The notes under the pieces are model-generated. The model did no database searches. It was not told the origin of the DNA and saw only the letters and a list, made by a program, of their open reading frames with translations. The position numbers were made by a program, and so were the translations under genes. From positions 1 to 11,070 of the forward strand of contig CAZNER010000067.1 of NCBI GenBank assembly GCA_964572065.1: DNA of 11,070 bases. Direction: 5' to 3'. Within the stretch, counting starts at the first letter, position 1. Each line of letters begins with the position of its first letter. The DNA comes from CAZNER01 sp964572065 (GTDB lineage Bacteria; Patescibacteriota; Dojkabacteria; JAHIVN01). Positions 6,507 through 11,070 of the stretch are shown piece after piece.

Positions 6507-7847
6507 TTATTCGTATCTTAGTGCTTTTACAGGATCAAGCTTTGAAGCTTTTACTGCTGGATAAATTCCTGCTATTGTAGCAACAAAAGTTGATAGTGCA
6601 GGTCCAAGCAGTATTAAAGAGGTAAAATTAGATAAATCTAATGTTTCAAATGACTTTAGAAATGTATTATGACTCACAATATTCAATATCTCCGAAACTC
6701 CATATCCCAAACCTAATCCTATTAAACCTCCTATTAGTCCTATAAACATTGCTTCTAATGTAAACATCACTGCTATATTTATCCTTGTTGCTCCGATTGA
6801 CTTCATAACTCCAATTTCCCTAGTCCTTTCCATAACTGCCATAATAAGAGTATTTAAAATTCCTAAAGAAGAAACCGCCATTGCTAAAACGCCAAAAGAA
6901 CTAAAAATTATTGTAATAATATTAAACATTTCATTTAATATACTCTTACTATCCTCATAAGTTGTTGCAGTAAAACCCAACTCTTCGATTTTATTTTTTA
7001 CATCTTCTGCTAAAGCCGGATCTGTTAATTCTACATGTAATTCCTGCCTGCTATCATCTTCATCAGTTAAAGCTTTTTCATTTCCATTAACAAAGTTAAC
7101 TATCTCAATTGCATCTTTTGAAGATATATACACTGCAGATGAAATTAACGTTCTTTCTGTTACTCCAGAGACTTCGAATTCAAAATCTTTATACTCTGAT
7201 GTTTCTGTTTCCTGAGACTCAAAATTTGTATGGTTTATATTCATCTGAGTTGCGTGAAGAACAAGCTTTTTCCCAATAACATCATCAGCATCTTCAATTC
7301 CAAAAGAGTCTAAAAATTGATTCGATATAATTATCCTTCCAGTATCTTCTTTATTAAAATAATTTCCTGCAACTAAATCCATATTTTTGAGTATAAATGT
7401 TGGGTAATAAAATACAAATCCAGCTTTATACTTTTTTGTATCTCCTTCAAGTACAACATAATCGATACTTGGCATCAAAGGCTCATAAGCATCATTTACT
7501 CCATCAAAATATTTTATTTTTTGTATATCTTCATCTGTAAAACTTCCAAAATCGAATTCAAAGCTTCCATTGTTTTTATCCTCTTCATTGTATTCTACTG
7601 GAGCGTTTCCTAAACCACTCAATACTACCTTACCCGGCCTTTCTTCAATTGGTGAAACCTCTATAAGATAAGGCGATGATAAAGTATTAAACTGTAAATC
7701 AAAGAAATTTTCGAAGCCTGGTATAACAGAGTATACTAAGGAAATTAAAGTAGCTCCAATAACTATCGAAAATACAGTTAAAAGAGTTCTGACTTTTTGT
7801 CTAAATAAATTTGCTAACGATATTTTTATTATATCTAATACTTTCAT
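6507..7847 (-). CDS. MacB/LolC-type ABC transporter permease (FtsX domain)
   Basis: A 446-residue permease with the MacB layout. TM1 spans about 19-42 after an amphipathic N-terminus (MKVLDIIKISLANLFRQKVR). A large extracytoplasmic MacB_PCD-like domain spans about 45-300. The C-terminal FtsX domain has TM2 (about 308-336), the coupling segment MERTREIGVMKSIGATR (339-355), TM3 (about 357-388) and TM4 (about 410-432). The usual C-terminal tail, YPAVKASKLDPVKALRYE (429-446), is present. Such mechanotransmission transporters move envelope substrates or peptides, or signal envelope stress, without passing them through the membrane channel. No outer-membrane partner or adaptor is seen, and CPR cells usually lack an outer membrane, so peptide or lipoprotein handling is inferred only. 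The start lies 20 nt after the ATPase gene; they form one operon. Confidence 0.9.
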   Translation of the reverse strand: MKVLDIIKISLANLFRQKVRTLLTVFSIVIGATLISLVYSVIPGFENFFDLQFNTLSSPYLIEVSPIEERPGKVVLSGLGNAPVEYNEEDKNNGSFEFDFGSFTDEDIQKIKYFDGVNDAYEPLMPSIDYVVLEGDTKKYKAGFVFYYPTFILKNMDLVAGNYFNKEDTGRIIISNQFLDSFGIEDADDVIGKKLVLHATQMNINHTNFESQETETSEYKDFEFEVSGVTERTLISSAVYISSKDAIEIVNFVNGNEKALTDEDDSRQELHVELTDPALAEDVKNKIEELGFTATTYEDSKSILNEMFNIITIIFSSFGVLAMAVSSLGILNTLIMAVMERTREIGVMKSIGATRINIAVMFTLEAMFIGLIGGLIGLGLGYGVSEILNIVSHNTFLKSFETLDLSNFTSLILLGPALSTFVATIAGIYPAVKASKLDPVKALRYE

Positions 7848-7867
7848 AATTAAGAAGTTTATATTAT

Positions 7868-8575
7868 TTAATCGGTATGTTTTTCTATTAATTCCTTACC
7901 ATTTTTTACATCTTCAATTACTTTTCCATCAAGAATCCTTATTATACGACCTGCTTTATGAGCTATCCTATCATCATGAGTTACTACAACTATAGTAACT
8001 CCTAACTTTTTATTTAATTCTTTAAGCATTTGTATGATAATTTCTCCAGATTTACTATCTAAATTCCCTGTTGGTTCATCAGCTAAAATAATTTGAGGGT
8101 TATTTACAATAGCTCTTGCTATACATACTCTCTGCTGCTGACCTCCAGATAATTCATTTGGTTTATGTTTCATACGGTCTCCCAATCCAACTTTCTTTAA
8201 TGCATCGATTGCTAATCTATCTCTTTCTTTTCTTGAAACACCAGAAAAAATTAACGGTAGCTTTACATTATCAATAGCAGTATATGTAGTCTGTAAATTA
8301 AACTGCTGGAAAATAAATCCAACCATCTTGTTTCTATATATAGCTAACTCTTTATCTCTTAATTTACTCAAATCTTTGTCATCAACTATAACTTTCCCCT
8401 TATCTAAAGAATCTATGCCTCCAATCATATGTAGAAATGTAGACTTACCGCTACCTGACGGTCCTATTATTGCAATAAACTCCTTATCTTTAATTTCAAT
8501 AGATACTCCATCTAAGGCTTTAACTTCTGTATCACCAAGTTTGTATATTTTATATGCATTTTTTATCTTTATCAT
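7868..8575 (-). CDS. ABC transporter ATP-binding protein (LolD/MacB-type)
   Basis: A 235-residue ATPase, the partner of the downstream permease. All nucleotide-binding motifs are intact: Walker A GPSGSGKST (38-46), Q-loop FQQFNLQ (89-95), signature LSGGQQQR (142-149), Walker B IILADEP with Glu167, D-loop NLDS (171-174) and switch His200 (VVTHD). The sequence around 'DEPTGNLDSKSG' and 'GGIDSLDKG' is characteristic of the LolD/MacB/FtsE subgroup. The frame can begin at a TTG at 8590, adding MQNLV, but the ATG at 8575 aligns better with the family start (MIKIKNAYKIYKLGDTEV) and is preferred. There is no Shine-Dalgarno site. A candidate promoter is about 31 nt upstream. Confidence 0.93.
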   Translation of the reverse strand: MIKIKNAYKIYKLGDTEVKALDGVSIEIKDKEFIAIIGPSGSGKSTFLHMIGGIDSLDKGKVIVDDKDLSKLRDKELAIYRNKMVGFIFQQFNLQTTYTAIDNVKLPLIFSGVSRKERDRLAIDALKKVGLGDRMKHKPNELSGGQQQRVCIARAIVNNPQIILADEPTGNLDSKSGEIIIQMLKELNKKLGVTIVVVTHDDRIAHKAGRIIRILDGKVIEDVKNGKELIEKHTD

Positions 8576-8605
8576 TACTAAATTTTGCAAAATAAAGATT
8601 TAATT

Positions 8606-8635
8606 AGTGTATCATAATAACTAACATATTTTCAA
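8606..8635 (-). promoter_or_regulatory. Candidate promoter of the ABC transporter operon
   Basis: On the minus strand TTGAAA (8635-8630) and TACACT (8611-8606) are separated by 18 nt, and TGA lies just before the -10, making an extended -10 box. Initiation would be near 8599, giving a leader of about 24 nt before the ATG at 8575. Confidence 0.45.
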
Positions 8636-8695
8636 CCTATTAATATCTGTGGAATTCTTTATTTACTTCTTTCAATAACAGGAATTACACCTCTA

Positions 8696-8809
8696 ATGGC
8701 ATTTGTAATCAAAAATTTCAGAGAAGGATATCTAGCTTCATTTATACTGTATACATCTTTTTATATATTTCTATCTCCAAAAATATATCTTATACTTAAT
8801 ATAAATTAA
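8696..8809 (+). CDS. Possible small hydrophobic ORF or gene remnant
   Basis: The plus frame 8621-8809 is open for 62 codons ending in TAA and reads as a membrane-like sequence (GILYLLLSITGITPLMAFVI, then a short charged turn NFREG, then a second hydrophobic stretch). The only standard start in it is the ATG at 8696, which would give just 37 residues and cut off the first hydrophobic stretch. There is no Shine-Dalgarno site. It may be the tail of a decayed two-helix membrane protein or chance in AT-rich DNA. It fills the otherwise empty 8591-8818 gap. No family is recognised. Confidence 0.2.
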   Translation: MAFVIKNFREGYLASFILYTSFYIFLSPKIYLILNIN

Positions 8810-8818
8810 CTATTGTTT

Positions 8819-9211
8819 TTATTCTTTATCATCTTCTGTTAGAGGATAATCCAACCTTTGTCTTAGCCATACTGCCTGATTCAACCCTTCTAAACTAATT
8901 CCTAATGCAGCTTTAATTACTTCTATTGGAAATCCTTGCTTTATAATATCTAAAATTACACTTACCTTATCTAAAATAACTTCTCCACTTGTTTCAGGTG
9001 GATAAATTAATTCACCTATGGAGATATAAGAATATTCTCCTGTTTCAATTGTTAAATTGATCCTAATAATTCCATCATCACCTTTAAATATTTCTATTTT
9101 AAAAGGAATTGTATAATTATTTTCAGATATCCTATCAAACTCGAATATTAAGGTTTCCGAAATTCTTAACGAATTAATATCTTCAGTAGTTCTTCCCTGT
9201 ACTTCTACCAC
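8819..9211 (-). CDS. Hypothetical protein with C-terminal helix-turn-helix-like segment; start disrupted by TAG
   Basis: The 130-residue frame starts at GTG (9211) and ends in TAA. I do not recognise the protein. Residues 1-78 are predicted beta-rich (alternating hydrophobics, e.g. FKIEIF, RINLTIE, YSYISIGELIY). Residues 79-122 are helical, with GFPIEVIKAALGISLEGL (93-110) looking like a helix-turn-helix or small helical hairpin. The C-terminus is acidic. The start is doubtful: the codon immediately before GTG is an in-frame TAG (9214-9212), and eight sense codons further up lies an ATG (9238) that would give MEPEEKAE before that stop. The gene may therefore truly start at GTG, or the ATG is the original start and a CAG-to-TAG change has broken it. 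It has no Shine-Dalgarno site. A hairpin with a U-tract sits just upstream. Confidence 0.55.
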   Translation of the reverse strand: MVEVQGRTTEDINSLRISETLIFEFDRISENNYTIPFKIEIFKGDDGIIRINLTIETGEYSYISIGELIYPPETSGEVILDKVSVILDIIKQGFPIEVIKAALGISLEGLNQAVWLRQRLDYPLTEDDKE

Positions 9212-9249
9212 CTATTCTGCTTTTTCTTCCGGTTCCATATTTAATAAAT

Positions 9250-9274
9250 AAAAAAATAACTGCCAAATGGCAGT
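9250..9274 (-). terminator. Short hairpin plus U-tract ahead of the 8819-9211 gene
   Basis: On the minus strand ACTGCC-ATTT-GGCAGT (9274-9259) forms a perfect 6-bp stem. Two nt later comes a run of seven T (9256-9250). This has the shape of a small intrinsic terminator or attenuator and lies only 12 nt before the ATG at 9238. There is no U-tract on the plus strand, so it is oriented leftwards. Confidence 0.4.
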
Positions 9275-9327
9275 ATTTAATCTATATATACCAAATTTTT
9301 AAATTAAAATTAATAAAGAATATAATA

Positions 9328-9336
9328 TGCTATAAT
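9328..9336 (+). promoter_or_regulatory. Extended -10 promoter for the 9359 membrane-protein gene
   Basis: TGC followed by a perfect TATAAT (9331-9336) is an extended -10 box. Initiation near 9343 gives a leader of about 16 nt to the ATG at 9359. No convincing -35 is seen, which extended -10 promoters can tolerate. Confidence 0.5.
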
Positions 9337-9358
9337 ATAATTATATTAAAAAGCTCTA

Positions 9359-9760
9359 ATGAAGCCAAAAACATTTCAAATTCTAACAGGTATATTGCTG
9401 ATGATTCTTGTTGCTCCTTTAGCTTTGCCTATAATGCAGCTAAAATTAAAAAAAAAGGAAATAATACACTATATATTAATCGGTATTCTTTTTACAATAT
9501 GTATAGTAATTGATACTATCCATCTTAAGAAACATATGAAAAAACAAAAGGTAGATCTTTCAAAATTTCCATCTATAAGCTATATACAAAATAAAATTAT
9601 TAACATATTTATAGGAATTTTTGTATTTGTTTACTTAATATTGACTTGGATTTACGCTTTAGACCCTAGTAGTGAAAAGAGTAATTTATTTTTATTTATT
9701 GGTTACTCGTTGATGCTTATCTTGGTTATAATGATGACTATATTTTATAGAAGTGGATAA
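9359..9760 (+). CDS. Hypothetical four-helix membrane protein
   Basis: A 133-residue protein I do not recognise. It has four hydrophobic segments: about 7-29, 36-55, 83-103 and 111-129. A lysine-rich loop (KLKKKEI, 29-35) lies between helices 1 and 2. A longer basic loop (HLKKHMKKQKVDLSKF, about 55-70) lies between 2 and 3, consistent with cytoplasmic positive-inside loops. It shows no catalytic or metal-binding motif. The start is ATG without a Shine-Dalgarno site, served by a close extended -10 promoter. It is divergent from the 8819-9211 gene and converges with the 9815-10273 gene across 54 nt that show no clear terminator. It is probably a lineage-specific small integral membrane protein. 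Confidence 0.6.
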   Translation: MKPKTFQILTGILLMILVAPLALPIMQLKLKKKEIIHYILIGILFTICIVIDTIHLKKHMKKQKVDLSKFPSISYIQNKIINIFIGIFVFVYLILTWIYALDPSSEKSNLFLFIGYSLMLILVIMMTIFYRSG

Positions 9761-9814
9761 GATGAATAGATTTAATATTCCATTATCTTATTTATTAAAA
9801 ATCTCATAATACTA

Positions 9815-10273
9815 CTATCTAATCCTCATAAGATCTCTAATACAAGAAAGAAGAACTTCTGGAGGTAAAACTACTTCTCCAACCATACCAGTTACAAAGC
9901 CTTGAATAAAAAAACCGATTCTTTCTAACCTTCTACTTTCGGTAGTCCAAAACGCAAAACTCCTCTCAGTAATATAAACTATAAATCTATCAAATAAATC
10001 TCCTTTACCAACTTCTATACTTTTGTTAGCAATATTTCCAAATGAATCCAATGACTCTTCGGGTATATTTATTATTTTTTGACCAGCTATAAAAAGTAAT
10101 ACACCGGCTAAAACTGTTGCAAATCTTGGCACATGACATTTTTCTCTAAGTAATGAACCAGTAACATATCCCATCGCTAAACCATTCCCTTTATTACCTA
10201 TTATTGCAAGCAAATCTCTTATATCATTACCTGTTTGATTTTCAGGAATTAAAGTACTTTCCTGCTCATTCAT
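9815..10273 (-). CDS. Hypothetical protein, 152 residues
   Basis: I do not recognise this protein. The N-terminus (1-20) is polar. Residues 27-45 are glycine-rich (GNKGNGLAMGYVTGSLL). Residues 50-70 hold one hydrophobic segment (RFATVLAGVLLFIAGQKIINI), possibly membrane-associated. The rest is mixed and helical, with GFFIQGFVTGMVGEVVLPPEVLL (120-142) as a second partly hydrophobic stretch containing repeated glycines like the first (GYVTGS and GFVTGM). The two Gly-rich hydrophobic stretches might pair as helical hairpins. The start is ATG at 10273, preceded by AGAGAG, the nearest thing to a Shine-Dalgarno site among these genes. It ends with tandem TAG TAG and has its own good promoter. Confidence 0.6.
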   Translation of the reverse strand: MNEQESTLIPENQTGNDIRDLLAIIGNKGNGLAMGYVTGSLLREKCHVPRFATVLAGVLLFIAGQKIINIPEESLDSFGNIANKSIEVGKGDLFDRFIVYITERSFAFWTTESRRLERIGFFIQGFVTGMVGEVVLPPEVLLSCIRDLMRIR

Positions 10274-10306
10274 AAAAACTCTCTAAAATTTAATATATAT
10301 TTAAAT

Positions 10307-10336
10307 ATTATATCACAACTATAGGGTTAATATCAA
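10307..10336 (-). promoter_or_regulatory. Promoter of the 9815-10273 gene
   Basis: On the minus strand TTGATA (10336-10331), an 18-nt spacer and a perfect TATAAT (10312-10307) preceded by TGA make the best complete sigma-70-type promoter in the window. Initiation near 10300 gives a leader of about 27 nt. Confidence 0.6.
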
Positions 10337-10387
10337 CTCTTTATATCATCAACAAATTATAAAATCTTTAACTAATAATAAGTACTT

Positions 10388-10396
10388 TGATATAAT
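10388..10396 (+). promoter_or_regulatory. Extended -10 promoter of the structured RNA
   Basis: TGA-TATAAT (TATAAT at 10391-10396), within a 15-mer (10385-10399) identical to the promoter core at 4563-4577. Initiation would be near 10403. The -35 region is weak. Confidence 0.6.
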
Positions 10397-10402
10397 TATG
10401 CT

Positions 10403-10579
10403 AATTAAATACTTAATACTTCAGGAGGTCGTCCTTAGACAAATACAAGAGTAATACGTATTTGTTAATAGGTAGTAGCTCAGGTTTTTAATAATCCTAC
10501 GAAGCTTTAGCGTAGTAGGAAGAGCGCCTGATCCTGTGAAGACGCATAGCGTCTTTTTACGGGATTGGGCGCTTTTTTT
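10403..10579 (+). ncRNA. Unrecognised structured RNA (stand-alone sRNA or leader of the methyltransferase gene)
   Basis: About 177 nt lie between an extended -10 promoter and a strong intrinsic terminator and hold no ORF of useful length. In order: an AGGAGGT box (10423-10429) with no start codon behind it; hairpin A, ACAAATAC/GTATTTGT (10439-10446 with 10458-10465, 11-nt loop); a tRNA-D-arm-like piece, AGTAGCTCAG (10474-10483) with partner GAGC (10522-10525); hairpin B, CTACG/CGTAG (10497-10501 with 10511-10515); and the terminator stem. TCAGG (10480-10484) can instead pair with CCTGA (10527-10531) in the terminator's 5' arm, and CAGGA (10422-10426) with TCCTG (10532-10536), so switching is conceivable. 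It does not match the signatures I know for tmRNA, RNase P RNA, SRP RNA or T-box leaders, and no 3' tRNA half follows. With the gaps on either side it fills the geneless stretch 10274-10633. Function unknown. Confidence 0.55.
10524..10579 (+). terminator. Long-stem intrinsic terminator
   Basis: GCGCCTGATCCTGTG (10524-10538) pairs continuously, with several G-U pairs, to ACGGGATTGGGCGC (10559-10572) plus one upstream T. An inner perfect 7-bp stem AAGACGC/GCGTCTT closes on the triloop ATA (10546-10548). Seven T (10573-10579) follow at once. The combined helix of roughly 22 bp is far longer than a typical bacterial terminator and ends transcription 54 nt before the methyltransferase ATG. Confidence 0.88.
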
Positions 10580-10633
10580 GTTCCCAAAGTAATAAAAGTA
10601 TATTATATTATTTTATTTATTATATACGTGAAT

Positions 10634-11070
10634 ATGGCAAACGAAAATCAATACAAACTCAAAACCCTCTATTTAGCTACAAGAGGAGTAAAAGAGTATA
10701 GAGCATCTATACAGCAATATGTCAAACCTAATGACTGTATACTAGAAATAGGCTGCGAGTGGGGGACTACATCTGAACTGCTCTATAATAAGTGTAAAAA
10801 TCTCATAGCTACGGATATAAGCTTAAAGTGTCTAGAAAGAGCAAGAAAGATGAGACCTGAAATAAGATTTGAGGTCTTAGATGTCTATGATATTAAAAAG
10901 GCTTTAAATTTTAAAACTAGTTTTAATAAGATATATATAGATGTATCAGGCTTATCCGGTTATAGATCACTTTTAGATGTTATATCACTTCTTGATATGT
11001 ACGCACGTGTATTTAAAATGGATTTGATAGTAATAAAGAGTGGGGCATTGAAAAACTTTGCTAAGAGAGT
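10634..11070 (+). CDS. Class I SAM-dependent methyltransferase, 5' part
   Basis: The frame from the ATG at 10634 stays open to the right edge (145 full codons), so the C-terminus is missing. A short helical N-terminus precedes a Rossmann-type SAM domain. Motif I is ILEIGCEWG (36-44), where the usual last glycines GxGxG are partly replaced (G-C-E-W-G). The next acidic residue is Asp61 in LIATDIS. Asp83 lies in VLDVYD, and the motif IV-like strand is IYIDVSG (100-106) with Asp103. A later strand ends in VIKSG (133-137). The order fits RNA- or small-molecule-modifying class I enzymes. The substrate cannot be told from this part, although the VIKSG strand recalls the conserved lysine of RNA methyltransferases. 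It has no Shine-Dalgarno site. It lies just after the structured RNA and may be read through its terminator or from its own AT-rich promoter. Confidence 0.75.
   Translation, partial: MANENQYKLKTLYLATRGVKEYRASIQQYVKPNDCILEIGCEWGTTSELLYNKCKNLIATDISLKCLERARKMRPEIRFEVLDVYDIKKALNFKTSFNKIYIDVSGLSGYRSLLDVISLLDMYARVFKMDLIVIKSGALKNFAKR

Noticed and set aside
8328..8603. Plus-strand open frame of 91 codons opposite the ABC ATPase
   Set aside because: It is a shadow of the ATPase Walker A region; no start signal and no recognisable domain.
9761..9814. Terminator between the convergent genes at 9760 and 9815
   Set aside because: AGATTT/AAATCT could pair across about 25 nt, but the stem is short and AT-only, and no U-tract follows.
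10403..10579. Intron-containing or split tRNA
   Set aside because: The D-arm-like piece lacks an acceptor partner for TAGGTAG and any TTCGA T arm downstream; the 3' half folds as an intrinsic terminator.
10403..10579. T-box leader, tmRNA, SRP RNA or RNase P RNA
   Set aside because: None of their fixed sequences is present (T-box antiterminator bulge, tmRNA tRNA-like ends, SRP tetraloop helix, RNase P core), and the length and ending differ.
1..11070. UGA recoding to glycine, as in Gracilibacteria/SR1
   Set aside because: Recognised genes are full length in the standard code with no in-frame TGA; the absence of TGA stops fits AT-rich stop preference.
1..11070. CRISPR array or insertion sequence
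   Set aside because: No regularly spaced direct repeats and no transposase or integrase frame on either strand; the tRNA duplicate is the only sign of possible integration.

Overview
The window is a strongly AT-rich, gene-dense bacterial segment. It carries a divided cell-envelope set (a SEDS-family FtsW and a MurG glycosyltransferase in one operon), bacterial tRNAs without encoded CCA, many short unrecognised proteins, tightly packed genes and almost no Shine-Dalgarno sites. MurG has a shortened glycine loop (TGGH instead of the usual GGTGGH). Together these suggest a Candidate Phyla Radiation (Patescibacteria) genome, perhaps Dojkabacteria-like. That placement is an inference from gene style, not from a marker gene. 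The standard code fits: reading frames are intact, and stops are TAA or TAG with no TGA seen. Gracilibacteria or SR1, which recode UGA, are therefore unlikely.

Layout. 1-1324 (+): the 3' part of a secreted beta-propeller protein. 1327-4523 (-): an operon ftsW-murG-yggT for septal peptidoglycan synthesis and membrane organisation. 4585-4800 (+): a small CxxC protein of the DUF1858 family, probably leaderless. 4805-5326 (-): a membrane-anchored FKBP prolyl isomerase. 5383-5768 (-): tRNA-Val(UAC), tRNA-Gly(GCC) and then a decayed tRNA-Gly copy with about 125 nt of hairpin-rich DNA in its T-loop. 5904-6503 (+): a HAD-type nucleotidase. 6507-8575 (-): a two-gene MacB/LolCDE-like ABC transporter. 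8591-10273: small unrecognised genes, one of them with an in-frame TAG next to its apparent GTG start. 10388-10579 (+): an unrecognised structured RNA with its own promoter and a very strong terminator. 10634 to the right edge (+): the start of a class I SAM-dependent methyltransferase.

Regulation. Several transcription starts are marked by an extended -10 box (TGN-TATAAT). The same 15-mer, CTTTGATATAATTAT, sits before the DUF1858 gene and before the structured RNA. Starts generally lack a Shine-Dalgarno site. The only good intergenic one (AGGAGGT, 10423-10429) lies inside the structured RNA, with no start codon nearby. Three convergent gene pairs are only 2-4 nt apart with no visible terminator.

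The most promising undescribed element is the RNA at about 10403-10579. It has a tRNA-D-arm-like segment, two or three hairpins, possible alternative pairings with the terminator stem, and a methyltransferase gene downstream.
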